Assembly: GCA_963844435.1 (NCBI GenBank)
Contig: CAWJOG010000009.1
Span: 21,799 to 85,798, forward strand
DNA from: JBDSLU01 sp963844435
GTDB lineage: Bacteria; Acidobacteriota; Vicinamibacteria; Vicinamibacterales; Vicinamibacteraceae
DNA: 64,000 nt
Direction of reading: 5' to 3'
Shown here: one piece after another, positions 1 through 9,934 of the stretch
Numbering within the stretch: position 1 is the first letter of the stretch
Layout: every line of letters starts with the position of its first letter
Notes under the pieces: model-generated
What the model saw: the letters and a program-made list of their open reading frames with translations, nothing else
Databases searched by the model: none
What the model was told of the DNA's origin: nothing
Program-made: the position numbers and the translations under genes

Positions 1-2
1 TC

Positions 3-380
3 GAGCAGGTCACGCGGATGCGCATCGTCCCGCTGAGCCTCACGGTGCGCGCCTTCCCGATCGGCCGCACCACGCCCGTGCAGCCCTACGTCGGCGGCGG
101 CATCAATTTCTATCGCTGGCAGTACCGCGAGGCGGGCGAGTTCATCGACTTCTCCGACACCACGCTGCCGGTGTTCATCGATACGTTCACCGACGACGGC
201 ACGGCGACCGGCGGACTCGTGCTCTTCGGCGTCCGCGTGCCGATCGGCCACTTCAACGTCGGCGGCGAAGCCCGCTGGCAGGGTGGCAGCGCCGACCTGG
301 CGCCGGAACTGAACTTCGCCGGCGACAAGCTGGATCTCGGCGGCTGGACCGCCGCCGCCACCTTCCACTACAAGTTCTGA
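3..380 (+). CDS. Outer-membrane beta-barrel protein, C-terminal fragment
   Basis: The reading frame is open at the left window edge, so only the last ~125 residues are visible. The fragment alternates hydrophobic and polar residues in strand-length stretches, has Gly/Tyr turns (PYVGGGINFYRW) and ends in Phe (FHYKF), the usual C-terminal signal of barrel proteins inserted by the BAM machinery. Role and ligand cannot be told from this piece. An in-frame ATG at 18 exists, but upstream codons read on without a stop, so it is probably internal. A strong hairpin follows the stop. Confidence 0.6.
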   Translation, partial: EQVTRMRIVPLSLTVRAFPIGRTTPVQPYVGGGINFYRWQYREAGEFIDFSDTTLPVFIDTFTDDGTATGGLVLFGVRVPIGHFNVGGEARWQGGSADLAPELNFAGDKLDLGGWTAAATFHYKF

Positions 381-445
381 GTGTGCGGCAGCCGGCGGGC
401 CGCGAGTACCTTCCGCCCACGGCAGCCCTGCCCATCAGGACCGTC

Positions 446-478
446 GAACGCCCGCCGGCTCCGAGCCGGCGGGCGTTC
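446..478. terminator. Bidirectional hairpin between convergent genes
   Basis: A perfect 15-bp stem (GAACGCCCGCCGGCT pairing with AGCCGGCGGGCGTTC) around a 3-nt loop lies between the stop of the outer-membrane protein gene and the stop of the convergent glycosyltransferase gene. There is no long T run on either side, so its efficiency as an intrinsic terminator is uncertain. Confidence 0.7.
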
Positions 479-1946
479 TCACTTCCGGCGGTAGAGGGCG
501 ACGCCGCCGCCTTCACATACCCGATCGAAGCCGGCGAGGAAGTCGGGACGCTCGCGCCGCCGCGCCGCCAGCACGTCGCCGCCTTCCGACTGTTCTTCGA
601 TCAGCACCCAGCCGGCGTGACGCGCCGGATGCTCGAGGCTGTCGGCCCAGATCTGACCGATCCCTTCGTGGATGTAATCGTGCAGGAAGATGCCGTCCGC
701 CGAGGTCTCCTGCATCAGGTGGGCGAGCGATCCCATGCTCGCCAGGATCGGCTCGCCGCGGCGGTCGCGCACGAGGCAGGCGCGAACGGCGCGACGGTCG
801 ACGCTGTGCGGGCGATCCCACTGCGCTTCGAGGACCATCGGCGCCGTCGATGACCACGGCGGCGTCTGGATCAGCGCCGCCGTCACGACGAGGATCGCCG
901 CCGGCGCCTGCAGCAGCCGCGGCGCCAGGCCGACGCCGAGACCGCTGGAGGCCGCCAGCATCATCGCCAGCACCACCATGTAGCGGATCCGGAACGGGTG
1001 GCCCTGGTAGAACGCGTAGATCGGGAGCGCGGCGCAGCCGGCCAGCGCGAACGTGACGAGCAAGGCGCGATGCGCGCGATCGCGCAGGATCGCCCAGAGC
1101 ACGAGCAGCAACCCGGCGACGCCGAGGCCGACCGTCCAGTTGCCGTTCAACTTCCGCATCGCCCACCACACCGAGCCGGCGGCCTTGAACGGGCGGTGGT
1201 AGTCCGGGTTGTCGGCGACGAAGAAGCCGCCGGTGACGAACCAGGCGCCGACGGTGGCCTTGCTGAGCACGAGGAAGGCGAGGATCGCCACGATCGGCCA
1301 GGCCGCCAGGCGCGCGACGCGCCGAATCGTCCGCTCGATCGGGTGGCCCGACGTCGCGAGCGCCACGGCCGCGGCGCCGATTGCCGCCGCGGTGATCGGC
1401 CACGCCTCGTAGCGGGTCAGGCAGGCCAGGCCGAGGACGACGCCGGCCGCGGTCGGCGGATCCTCCGCGCCCGCGGCGGCCCAGCGCCACGTCAGCGCGA
1501 CGCCGCCCAGCGTCAACGCCATGAGCAGCGGCTCGGTCATCGGCGTCGATTGGAGGTACAGCACGTCGGGCTGCGAGGCGAGGACTACGGCACCGGCGGC
1601 GGCGCCCGCGATCGATCCGGTGGCGCGATGGATCAGCCAGACGAGAGTGCCGACGGCCAGCGCGAAGCAGCTCACCGACATCGCGACGCCCGAGAAGCCG
1701 GTGCGGTACCACGCAGTCGACCTGGACCGGACCGGCGTTCAGCAGGTGGGGCAGCGGCAGCCACACCGCGCCGATCTGCCACCAGCCGGGCCGCAGCGAG
1801 TCGGCGATGCGCCGTGCCACGACCAGGTGGCCCTTGGCGTCGTAGTGGCTGAGCGTGAGATCGAGGCCGGCATAGTGCACGGCCGTGACGGCCCCGACCA
1901 CGAACGCGGCAGCGACCGCCCACCAGAAGAGAGCGCGGGACGACAA
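479..1946 (-). CDS. GT-C type (family 39-like) membrane glycosyltransferase, frame broken
   Basis: The reconstructed protein is about 489 aa. The N-terminal part has a membrane anchor (ALFWWAVAAAFVVGAV), then an acidic first-loop motif (SHYDAKGHLVVARR) and WLPLPHLL, the layout of GT-C polyprenyl-phosphate sugar transferases. Many membrane spans and a short soluble C-terminus follow. The frame breaks near 1714: the upstream frame reads ...HLLNAGPVQVD and the downstream frame resumes as WYRTGFSGVAMSVS. The start is taken as TTG at 1946, 17 nt from the divergent DedA-family gene; no ATG lies in a better place. By family it would transfer a sugar from a lipid carrier on the outer side of the inner membrane. 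The acceptor is unknown. Confidence 0.6.
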
Positions 1947-1962
1947 GACGCGATAGTCTATC

Positions 1963-2647
1963 GTGATCGTGAAGAGCTTTCTCACCTGGATACAGGCGCT
2001 CGCCGCCTCACTGGGCGCGCCGGGATTGTTCCTGGTCGCCGCCCTCGACTCGTCGTTCCTCTCGCTGCCGCAGGTCAACGACCTGCTGCTCATCCTGAGC
2101 GTGACGCGCCACCCCGAGTGGATGCCGCTCTATGCGTCGATGTCGACGCTCGGGTCGCTGGCCGGCTGCTTCGTGATGTACGGCATCGGCCGCAAGGGCG
2201 AGGAGGCGCTGATCCGGAAGCGCTTCAGCGGCCCGCGCAGCCAGCGGGCGCTGGCGCTGTTCAATCGCTTCGGGATGCTGGCGGTGCTGGTGCCGGCGAT
2301 CCTGCCGCCGCCGGCGCCGTTCAAGATCTTCGTCATCCTGGCCGGCGCGTCGCGGATGAACCCGTGGACCTTCGCGATCGCGATCGTGCTCGGCCGCGGC
2401 TTCCGCTACTTCGGCGAAGGGCCTCCTCGCGGTGTGGTACGGCGAGCGGGCGCTCGCCTTCCTGCAGGAGAACGGCCGCCAGGTCGCGCTGTGGACGGGC
2501 CTGACCGTGCTCGTGCTCGGCGCCGCGCTATTTCTGGTGGCGATCGCGGCGGCGGCCCACCGTCGTCGCACCGCTGCCGCCGGCGTGACAGCGCCGCGTA
2601 GCAGCCCGCGCGGCCGGCCGACCGAGCCACGTCACGGCACGTCGTAG
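1963..2647 (+). CDS. DedA/VTT-family (YqaA-like) inner-membrane protein, frame broken
   Basis: The N-terminal ~150 residues match the VTT/SNARE-associated domain: a hydrophobic hairpin, then SLGAPGLFLVAALDSSFLSLP, GSLAGCFVMYGIGRKG, and the LVPAILPPPAPFKIFVILAG stretch typical of this family. Members are proposed lipid scramblases or flippases important for envelope integrity. The frame breaks near 2419, and the next frame carries the last span (VWYGERALAFLQENGRQ...LTVLVLGAALFLVAIAA). The GTG start at 1963 is the first available and almost abuts the divergent glycosyltransferase gene. The C-terminal ~25 residues lie over a partial copy of repeat family A, so the natural end may have been altered by that element. 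Confidence 0.75.
2575..2625 (-). repeat. Repeat family A, partial copy
   Basis: Read on the minus strand, this stretch contains the family core GGCTGCTACGCGGCGCT followed by a CGCCGGCGG tail, as in the full copies near 12.3, 32.3 and 50.1 kb. The first hairpin of the element is not recognisable here. It overlaps the 3' end of the DedA-family gene and abuts the convergent glpD stop. Confidence 0.5.
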
Positions 2648-4285
2648 ATGCGCTCGCAGGCGGCGATCTCGGCCTCGATGTGGGCCGGCGGCCAGCCCAG
2701 CTCGAACGCCATGATCGCGGCGGCGCGCTCGAGCGCCGTGCGTCCCGGATGCCCGGTCACGCCGGCCTCGGTGCGCCGCAGGATCGCATCGGCCAGCGTC
2801 ACGGCCGCCTCCTCGCGCATCGCGTAGACGATCTCGGCGCCCAGCGTCGGGCAGGTGGGCGACAGCGGCTCGCCGAGCGGCCCGTCGGCGACGAGCCGGC
2901 GCACCTGGTCGTGCTCGCTGCCGTAGAGGCGCGCCAGGCGTTCGCTGGCGTCGCGGTCGATCCCGTCGTCGCGCCGCCGGGCGTCGGACAGGAAGGCGGT
3001 CGAGATCGCCGACGTCGCCGCCCGCCAGCGGCGTGGTGTCGGTCGTGCACGGTGGCGCCGGCTGGCCGAGAGCCGCGAACACGCGATCCACGGTGAGCTG
3101 CGCGGTGTGCCGCGCGGTCGTGTAGCGCGTGCCGACGACGCTCACGAGCCCGGGGTGGCCGTCGTCCGCGTGATCGCGGATCACGCTGGTCTTGAGCAGC
3201 CGCACCTCGCCGTCGACGACCGCGGCGGTGGGCAGCAGGCCGCGGTGCACCAGGCGGATGTCGGCGCGGGTCAGCCCGGCGCGCGGGAACGCCAGGTTGA
3301 AGTCGCGCAGGAACGTGTCCACGTCGGCGGGCGGCACGACCGGGCTGTCCGCCGTGCCCTCGTAGGGCTCGTGGCTGGTGCCGGCGATCGTCACCCCGCG
3401 CCACGGCGCCGCGAAGAACAGCCGGCCCCGCGCCATGCCGCCCACGGCGGCCTCGAGGCCGAGCGAGCGCGTGACCACGTTCAGCCCGAGCGACAGGACC
3501 GGCACCAGGCGGGGCAGCGCGCCGCCGAGCAACTGCGCCGCGACGCGGTCGCCCTGCGGCCCGGTGGCGTTCACGACGAGACGCGCCGAGACGTCCAGCG
3601 CGTGCTCATGCGCCGCCCCGGACGGTGCGACGACCGGCTGCGGCGCGACGTCCACGCAGCGGACGCCGCGGACGCGGCCGCCGTCGACGAGCGCGGTATC
3701 GGCGCGCAGATAGGTCGCGATCACCGCCCCCTTGGCGGCCGCCGCCTTGGCGAAGGCCAGCGTGACGCGCTCGCCGTGCACCATCTGGCCGTCCTGCCAG
3801 GCGACGCCGCCGGTGACGCGCGCCGGGTCGGACAGCGGATCGAGCGCGAGATACGCCTCGCGGCCGAGGATCCGCGTGCCCTCGAGGTGCAGCGCGCGAT
3901 CGACGCCCTCGTTGCGATCGCGGGCCAGCAGGTCGTAGGCGCGGAAGTAGGCGGTGAAGGCGAGCCGGTTGCGCGTGAGCGTGCCCAGGGCCGGCGAGAC
4001 GAAGGTCAGCGGCCGCACCAGGTGCGGGGCGATGCGCAGCAGGGCGCGGCGCTCGCGCACGTACTCGCGCAGCTCGTCGAGGCGCAGGCCCTGCAGGCTG
4101 CGGACGCCGCCGTGCAGCGTCTTGGCGTTGTTGAACGACGTCCCGCCGCCGATGTCGCCGCGATCGATCAACGCCACGCGCAGGCCGCGCAGCGTGGCGT
4201 CCCACGCAATGGCCGCGCCGTAGATGCCGGCGCCGATGACGACCAGATCGAAGGGCTCGCGCAGGCGGTCGAGGTCCCGCTTCAC
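2632..4285 (-). CDS. glpD: FAD-dependent glycerol-3-phosphate dehydrogenase, frame broken
   Basis: The enzyme oxidises sn-glycerol 3-phosphate to dihydroxyacetone phosphate and passes electrons to quinone at the membrane. The N-terminus has the FAD Rossmann signature DLVVIGAGIYGAAIAWDA, followed by LIDRGDIGGGTSFNNAKTLHGG, close to the GlpD/GlpA pattern. GTRYTTARHTAQLTVDRV is the usual C-terminal DAO-domain motif. After a frame break near 2992 the C-terminal helical domain continues (EIVYAMREEAAVTLADAILRR). The reconstructed length is ~550 aa, normal for GlpD. The start is taken as GTG at 4285 (MKRDLDRLREPFDLVV). It is divergent from the esterase gene, with a 23-nt gap. Confidence 0.85.
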
Positions 4286-4308
4286 GCGGCGTACCCTAAC
4301 ATAGAGGG

Positions 4309-4959
4309 ATGCCAGAGCCGTCCGCCGCCCTCCACGACCTGACGCGCGTCCTCGTCGCCGGCCCGCCGCTCGCGCGGGCGCGCGCCGTGACGATCCTGCT
4401 GCACGGCCGCGGCGGCTCTGCCGACGACATCGCCAGCCTCGCGACCGTCCTCGCGATCGACGGGCTGACCTTCCTCGTCCCCGAAGCGACGGGGCACACC
4501 TGGTATCCGCAGCGTTTCCTGGCGCCGCTCGCCGCCAACGAGCCCTGGCTCGGGTCGGCGCTCGGCGTCGTCGCGACGCTGGTGGCCCAGGCGACCGCGG
4601 CGGGCATCCCGGCGGAGCGGATCGCGATTGCCGGCTTCTCGCAGGGCGCTTGCCTGGCGCTCGAGTCCGTGGCGCGGACACCGGCGCGCTACGGCGCAGC
4701 GATCGCCTTCTCAGGCGGGCTGATCGGCCCGCCGGACGAGCCGCGGCCGCCAGCCCCCGGCAGCCTGGCCGGGACGCCGGTCTTCCTCGGCTGCGGCGAC
4801 CAGGACGGGCACATTCCCGTGGCCAGCGTCGAGACAAGCGCCGCGGTCCTGCGCGGCCTCGGGGGAGAGGTCGACGTGCGGATCTATCCGGGGATGGGGC
4901 ACACCATCAACCAGGACGAGATTGCCGCCGCCAGGGCGCTCCTGACCGCACTGGTATAA
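4309..4959 (+). CDS. Phospholipase/carboxylesterase family alpha/beta hydrolase
   Basis: A 216-aa single-domain serine hydrolase. It shows the oxyanion region LLHGRGGSADD, the nucleophile elbow GFSQG, the catalytic Asp in GCGDQDGHIP and the His in GMGHTI, in the order expected for the YpfH/Abhydrolase_2 group. No signal peptide is visible, so it is probably cytosolic. Substrates of this family are short-chain or lysophospholipid esters; the natural one cannot be read from sequence. It faces away from glpD, and a phospholipid link between the two is only a guess. The last codons overlap the promoter proposed for the next gene. Confidence 0.8.
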   Translation: MPEPSAALHDLTRVLVAGPPLARARAVTILLHGRGGSADDIASLATVLAIDGLTFLVPEATGHTWYPQRFLAPLAANEPWLGSALGVVATLVAQATAAGIPAERIAIAGFSQGACLALESVARTPARYGAAIAFSGGLIGPPDEPRPPAPGSLAGTPVFLGCGDQDGHIPVASVETSAAVLRGLGGEVDVRIYPGMGHTINQDEIAAARALLTALV

Positions 4960-4972
4960 CGGGCTGTATAAT
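4942..4972 (+). promoter_or_regulatory. Sigma70-like promoter for the GT2 gene
   Basis: CTGACC (4942-4947) and a perfect TATAAT (4967-4972) are separated by 19 nt. The expected transcription start, about 4980, leaves a ~22-nt leader before the ATG at 5002. The spacer is slightly long, and the -35 box lies inside the esterase gene. Confidence 0.5.
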
Positions 4973-5001
4973 CGGGCCCGCTCAGCTGCCCGCCGGTCCG
5001 C

Positions 5002-5946
5002 ATGCCGCCCGATCTATCCGTCGTCATCCCCATCTACAACGAGTCGCCGAACGTTCGCCAGCTCCACGCCGAGCTGACGGCGACGCTGGAGACGTGGGGG
5101 CGGCCCTACGAGATCGTCGCGGTCGACGACGGCAGCCGCGACGACAGCTTTCAGATCCTGTCCGAGCTGCACGCCGCCGATCCGCGGCTGCGCGTGATCC
5201 GCTTCCGCCGCAACTTCGGCCAGACGGCGGCCTTCGCGGCCGGCTTCGCGCACGCGCGCGGCGCCATCATCGTCACCTCGGACGGCGATCTGCAGAACGA
5301 TCCGCGCGACATCCCGGCCCTGGTCGCCGAGCTCGAGCGGGGCGCCGACATCGTCTGCGGCTGGCGGCGCGATCGCAAGGACACCTGGCTGACGCGGCGG
5401 CTGCCGTCGATGCTCGCCAACCGGCTGATCTCGGCGGCGACCGGCGTCCGCCTGCACGACTACGGCTGCTCGCTGAAGGCCTTTCGTGCCGAAGTCGTCA
5501 AGCCGCTGCGCCTCTACGGCGAGATGCACCGGTTCATCCCGGCCATCGCCAGCGAGATCGGCGTCCGCATCACCGAGCAGGAAGTGAACCACCGCGCCCG
5601 CATGCACGGCGCGTCGAAGTACGGCCTGTCCCGCACCGTGCGGGTGGTGCTCGACCTGCTGACCGTGAAGTACCTGCTCGACTACTCGAAGCGGCCGCTC
5701 CAGATCTTTGGCCTGGTGGGGCTGCTGTTCGGCGGTCTGGGCGCGCTGATCCTGCTCTGGCTGGTGGGCGTGAAGTTCATCGGCCACCAGGGCATCGGCG
5801 ACCGGCCGCTGCTGCTGTTCGGCATCCTGCTGGTGTTCACCGGCGTCCAGCTGGTGACGATCGGCCTGCTCGCTGAGATGCAGGCCCGCACGTACCACGA
5901 GTCGCAGAACAAGGCGACGTACGTGGTCCGCGATGTCTTGGGCTAG
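5002..5946 (+). CDS. Membrane-bound GT2 (dolichol-phosphate-mannose synthase/ArnC-like)
   Basis: 314 aa. A GT-A catalytic domain comes first: LSVVIPIYNES, then the nucleotide-binding VDDGSRDDS, the metal-binding TSDGDLQNDP and the acceptor-side CGWRRDRKD. Two C-terminal membrane segments follow (IFGLVGLLFGGLGALILLW and LLLFGILLVFTGVQLVTIGLL). Such proteins load a sugar from a nucleotide donor onto undecaprenyl phosphate at the cytosolic face. The GT-C proteins in this window would be plausible users. The final TAG overlaps the stop of the convergent MFS gene: the palindrome CTAG at 5943-5946 gives a stop on both strands. Confidence 0.85.
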   Translation: MPPDLSVVIPIYNESPNVRQLHAELTATLETWGRPYEIVAVDDGSRDDSFQILSELHAADPRLRVIRFRRNFGQTAAFAAGFAHARGAIIVTSDGDLQNDPRDIPALVAELERGADIVCGWRRDRKDTWLTRRLPSMLANRLISAATGVRLHDYGCSLKAFRAEVVKPLRLYGEMHRFIPAIASEIGVRITEQEVNHRARMHGASKYGLSRTVRVVLDLLTVKYLLDYSKRPLQIFGLVGLLFGGLGALILLWLVGVKFIGHQGIGDRPLLLFGILLVFTGVQLVTIGLLAEMQARTYHESQNKATYVVRDVLG

Positions 5947-7211
5947 CCGTTCGCGGTTGTCGGCTGCGGCGGGCGGACGAACAGCCAGGTCAGCGCCGAG
6001 AAGGCATACAGACCGGCCATCACGTAGAGCGGGATGGCCCAGCTGTCGTAGCGCTGGACCAGCCAGGCGGCGACGATCGGGCTGCTGATGCTGCCGATCT
6101 GGCCGGTCGTGTTCATGCACGCGCTGAGCACGCCGGCGTGGTCGCCGCCGATGTCGATGGCCGCCGCCCAGTGGGCGCCGAGCGCGAACATCGAGGCCGC
6201 GGTCGCGATCGCGAGCAGGATGGCCGCCGCCCGCGGGCTCTCGGTGCCCACCGACAGCACCATCATCAGCGCCGCCACGACGTAGCTGCCCAGGCCGACG
6301 GTGACGCGGCCGACGCGCAGGCCGTGCCGGCGCGCCAGGAGGTCGGTCGCGATGCCGCCGAGGAGTCCCGAGACGACGCTCAGGAGCAGCGGCAGCCCGG
6401 AGTAGAGCGCCAGCGAGCCCGCCGTGAAGCCGCGCCGCTCGGCGAGGTAGGTCGGCAGCCAGGTCATCACGAAGTACGACCCGTAGCTGTTCGAGAAGTA
6501 GCCGAGGCACAGGGCCCAGGCGCTGGAGCTGACCGCGAGCGCGCGCAGCGTGTGGCCGTCGACGTCGTGCCGGGCCGCGTTGCCGCGCCCGGCGGTGATC
6601 ACTGCGAGCTCGGCGGGACCGACGGCTGGGTGCTCGGCCGGTTCGTCGCGGAACCAGCGGTACCACGCGGCCGCCCAGACGAAGCCGACCAGGCCGAAGC
6701 AGACGAAGACGCCGCGCCAGCCGACCCGCGGCTCGAGCAGGCCCACGAGCGCCGGCGTCAGGCCACCGGCGAGAAAGGCGCCGGCGAAGAAGACGCCCTG
6801 CACGCGCCCGCGCTCGTGAGCAGGGATCCAGCGCGAGAACGTCCTCGCGGCGTTCGGCCATGCGCCAGCCTCCCCGGCCCCGAAGAGGAACCGGATCGCG
6901 AGCATGCTGGAGTAGCTCCAGACGGAGGCCGTCGCGATCGTGAAGGTGGACCACCAGCAGACGATGCGCGTCAGGACGCGCCGCGTGCCGACGCGCTCGC
7001 CCCACCACGCGGACGGCACCTCGAACACCGCGTAGGCCACGGCGAAGGCGCTGAAGACGTAGCTCATGTCGAGCTTCGTCAGCGCCAGGTCGCGCATGAT
7101 CAACGGCGCCAGCGTGGAGATGCAGATGCGATCGAGGTAGGTCACCCCGGCGAGGGCGACCGCGAATGCGACGACACGGTAGCGGACGCGGTCGCTGCGC
7201 TCGATGGACAT
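5943..7211 (-). CDS. MFS transporter, anion:cation symporter-like
   Basis: 422 aa with about 12 predicted spans. The MFS signature lies after helix 2 (the GERVGTRRVLTR region), preceded by DRICISTLAPLIMRDLALTKLDMSYVFSAF, typical of the ACS family (hexuronate, phthalate and similar acids). A charged central loop (RDEPAEHPAVGPAELAVI) separates the two halves, and HDVDGHTLRALAVSS leads into the second. The substrate is not predictable. The start is ATG at 7211 (MSIERSDRVRYRVV). It is convergent with the upstream glycosyltransferase and appears monocistronic or co-transcribed with the lipoprotein gene 28 nt to its right. Confidence 0.8.
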   Translation of the reverse strand: MSIERSDRVRYRVVAFAVALAGVTYLDRICISTLAPLIMRDLALTKLDMSYVFSAFAVAYAVFEVPSAWWGERVGTRRVLTRIVCWWSTFTIATASVWSYSSMLAIRFLFGAGEAGAWPNAARTFSRWIPAHERGRVQGVFFAGAFLAGGLTPALVGLLEPRVGWRGVFVCFGLVGFVWAAAWYRWFRDEPAEHPAVGPAELAVITAGRGNAARHDVDGHTLRALAVSSSAWALCLGYFSNSYGSYFVMTWLPTYLAERRGFTAGSLALYSGLPLLLSVVSGLLGGIATDLLARRHGLRVGRVTVGLGSYVVAALMMVLSVGTESPRAAAILLAIATAASMFALGAHWAAAIDIGGDHAGVLSACMNTTGQIGSISSPIVAAWLVQRYDSWAIPLYVMAGLYAFSALTWLFVRPPQPTTANG

Positions 7212-7239
7212 CTGGACCTGAAGGGCGCGATCCCGGCCG

Positions 7240-8388
7240 CTACTTCTTGAACCGCTGCAGCGTCCGCACGCCGTTCACGGTGGTGGTGCCGAGGAAATCG
7301 CTGTCGCACAGGCGCCAGCGGTTGTTCTCGTAGACGGCGTTCACCTGGTCGGTCCCGAACGAGACGACGTGCCGGCCATCCGACTTGCGGGTCGATTCCC
7401 AGCGCACCGGAACGTAGGCGCAGGCGTCGCCGAAGCGGTCGCGATCGCGGCAGTACGATCCGAAGGCGACCTCGACCGGCGGGTTCGGCTCGATGCTGTA
7501 GCTCGTGATCGTGAACTCCTGCTGGTTGCGCCGGACGTCCTCGAGCTCGGACGCCTTGCCGCGGCACGTGTCAGTGAAGTTGCGGACGACCTGCTCGGGC
7601 GAGAGGCGCTGCTGCGAGAAGTCGACCAGGAACTCGACCGCCATGTCGCGCACTTCCTTGGCCGATGCGTGGAGCCGCACCGTGAACGCGCCCGGCACCC
7701 GGTGTTCCGCCGTGACCGGCAGGCCCTGGGCGTTCACTGTCTGGTAGGTCTCGACGACGACGAGGTTCAAGCGCACCTCGGCGGGGGTGGTGGCCTGCGC
7801 GGGCGCCCGCCACGTGACCTCGCGGCCGGTGCCGGAGAAGGCGCCGGCATCCGCGGTCCATTCATAGCGCAGCTGATCGGCCGGCGTCTCCGCATCGGAG
7901 ACCGTGGCGGTGACGGTGAGCGTGTCGTCGAGGTCGGCGAACGCGCTGGGCGCCTTGGCCCGCGTGCTGCGCGAAGTGATGCCGCCGATGCTCGGTGGCT
8001 GATTCGTCGACGCGCTCGGCGCCTCGAACATGAAGCCGTTGCGGAGCGTGCCGCTGCGGCCGGCGACCGTAACCACGACGTCGCCCGGCCCGCTCGCGTG
8101 CTGCGGCGTGCGGGCGGTCAGGCTGGTCGCGCCCTGCACGGCCACGTCCGTCGCGGCCGTGCCACCAATGGTCACGGTCGCGCCGGCGGCGAAGTTGGTA
8201 CCGGCGACGGTGACGGCGGTGCCGCCGAGCGTGGTCCCGACGGCCGGGGTGACGGCGCTCACCGTCGGTGTCTGTGCGCCTGGGTTCGGTGACGGCTCGT
8301 TCGGGGTGTCCCCACCGCAGCCGGCGAGCCCCAGAATGGCCCACGCGGCGAGGGCGAGATGGCGGGAGAAGCGGGTCATCGAGTGCAT
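7240..8388 (-). CDS. IPT/TIG-domain lipoprotein
   Basis: 382 aa. A lipoprotein signal peptide ends in the lipobox LGLAGC. A Pro-rich spacer follows, then one IPT/TIG immunoglobulin-like domain (VSAVTPAVGTTLGGTAVTVAGTNFAAGATVTIGG). A second beta-rich region (TLTVTATVSDAETPADQLRYEWTADAG) resembles PKD/Ig folds. The C-terminal ~130 residues form a separate unassigned domain with several Cys residues (TDTC, GSYC, GDAC, LCDSD). It is likely anchored at the cell surface or in the periplasm. Its function is unknown. ATG at 8388 is used; ATG at 8379 is an equally good start. Confidence 0.75.
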   Translation of the reverse strand: MHSMTRFSRHLALAAWAILGLAGCGGDTPNEPSPNPGAQTPTVSAVTPAVGTTLGGTAVTVAGTNFAAGATVTIGGTAATDVAVQGATSLTARTPQHASGPGDVVVTVAGRSGTLRNGFMFEAPSASTNQPPSIGGITSRSTRAKAPSAFADLDDTLTVTATVSDAETPADQLRYEWTADAGAFSGTGREVTWRAPAQATTPAEVRLNLVVVETYQTVNAQGLPVTAEHRVPGAFTVRLHASAKEVRDMAVEFLVDFSQQRLSPEQVVRNFTDTCRGKASELEDVRRNQQEFTITSYSIEPNPPVEVAFGSYCRDRDRFGDACAYVPVRWESTRKSDGRHVVSFGTDQVNAVYENNRWRLCDSDFLGTTTVNGVRTLQRFKK

Positions 8389-8445
8389 CGATTCTAGCAG
8401 GACGGACGAGGCGGACCGGCGGCCGCGGCCGCGCGAACGCCGCGA

Positions 8446-9181
8446 TCAGCCGCGGCGGAAGCGCCAGAAGGTCTTCAGGGCCCGCCACCAGTCGCGCGCG
8501 CCGATCTTCTTGCCTTCGGCCTTGGAGCGGGGCGCGTAGCCGATCGGCACCTCGACGATCCGGTAGCCCCTGGCGATGACCTTGGCCGAGATTTCGTGAT
8601 CCAGCTCGAAGCCGGTGGTCTGGAGGTCGAGTCCGTCGAGCAGCGGCCGTGGAAAGAGCTTGTAGGCCGTCACCGTGTCCGTCAGGTAGCGGCCCGTCGT
8701 CAGCCACGCCGTCACGCTCAGGCTTCGGCCGCCGACGTAGGCCGCCCACGACTGGCCGGGCCAGGGACCGGCGAACACGTTACGCAGCGCCGAGGCGTCG
8801 GGATAGGGCAGGTAGCGGCTCCCGTAGACGACCGTCCGCTCGCCGCCGGCGCGCAGCACGGCCAGCATCGGCAAGTAGTCCTGCGGGTCGTACTCGAGAA
8901 TCGGCGTCCTGGATGAGGACGTGACTGCCGGTGGCAGCGGCGATGCCGGCCCGGACCGCGGCTCCCTTGCCGGCGTTCGGCCGCTGCCGGATCACGCGCA
9001 CGCCGCCGTGGTGCTCGGCGATGTCGGCGGTGTCGTCCGCGGACCCGTCGTCGACGACGATCAGCTCAGGCGTGACGCCGATCCCGGCCAGATCGACCGC
9101 CTGGATCCGTTCGAGGAGCGTGCCGATGAACGCGGCTTCGTTGTAGGCCGGGATGACGACGGACAGCGTGATCGGGATCAT
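8446..9181 (-). CDS. GT2 family glycosyltransferase, frame broken
   Basis: The reconstructed protein is ~245 aa. The N-terminus reads MIPITLSVVIPAYNEAAFIGTLLER, then VVDDGSADDTADI and LIQDADLEYDPQDY (the DxD metal site), then VVYGSRYL and a C-terminal FELDHEISAKVIARGYRIVEVPIGY with KAEGKKIGARDWWRA. This is the polyprenyl-phosphate sugar transferase group without C-terminal membrane spans. The break is near 8905, where an extra T sits between the DAD and LEYDP codons. Its ATG overlaps the stop of the nucleotidyltransferase gene (ATGA), so it is the last gene of a coupled four-gene operon starting with the radical SAM gene. Confidence 0.8.
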
Positions 9182-9934
9182 CGGCGGGCGAGATAGGCCT
9201 CGACGGCGGCGACGTCGGCCGGCGTGTTGACGCCGATCGTCTCCTCCGGGTCGAGACACGGAAAGGTCGCGACGTGCCCGACCCGTTCGATCCACGGCAG
9301 GAACGGGAGGAAGTTCCGCTCGCCGGTGGTCGCGCCGGCGGCGTCGGGCGCGGCGGCATAGCGCGGCAGCTCGTCGAGATACGCGGCGACGCTGAGCGCG
9401 AACAGCCCGGCGTCGGCTTCGCCCTCGGCTGGCATCGCGTCGCCTTCGCGCCGGTGCCGCACGTAGTGGACGCGGCCCGCCGTATCGCGATCGAGATGGA
9501 TGTACGGCTCGGCCTTGCGGCAGGTCGGCAGCGTCAGTGTCGCGCCGTCGCCGCACGGCGACTCCGGCCAGGCGCGCGAGTGTCTCCGGCCGGATGCCGA
9601 TCTGATCGCACCACGTGATCCAGACGCAAGCCGGATGCTCCCGCCGGATCGCCTCGAGCGGCCGGAGCACGGCGTCGAGCATGCCGATTGGCGTCGGCTG
9701 CTCGTGGATCGTGGCGTCGAGGCCGAGCGACGCGCAGGCGGCGGCAACCGCGTCGCGATCGACCGGCCGCACCACGATGTGCCAGCGATCGATCCACGGC
9801 CGGTGCAGAGCCGCCAGGTGGGCGAGCATCGGCCGGCCGGCGACGGGATGGAGGACCTTGGCCTGCGACGACCCGAGCCGGGAGCCGGTCCCGGCCGCCG
9901 GCAGCACGAGCACCCGCGACGCCGACGCCGTCAT
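9178..9934 (-). CDS. Sugar-phosphate-type nucleotidyltransferase, frame broken
   Basis: ~252 aa reconstructed. The N-terminus has the NTP-transferase signature VLVLPAAGTGSRLGSSQAKVLHPVAGRPML, then TPIGMLDAVLRPLEA and an acidic site ITWCDQIGI in place of the usual GDQ/ADQ. The C-terminal half, in another frame after a break near 9572, ends with FPCLDPEETIGVNTPADVAAVEAYL, typical of the GlmU/RfbA-like fold. It should activate a sugar or polyol phosphate as an NDP derivative; which one is not visible. The start and stop codons overlap both neighbours by ATGA, so it is translationally coupled within the operon. Confidence 0.75.
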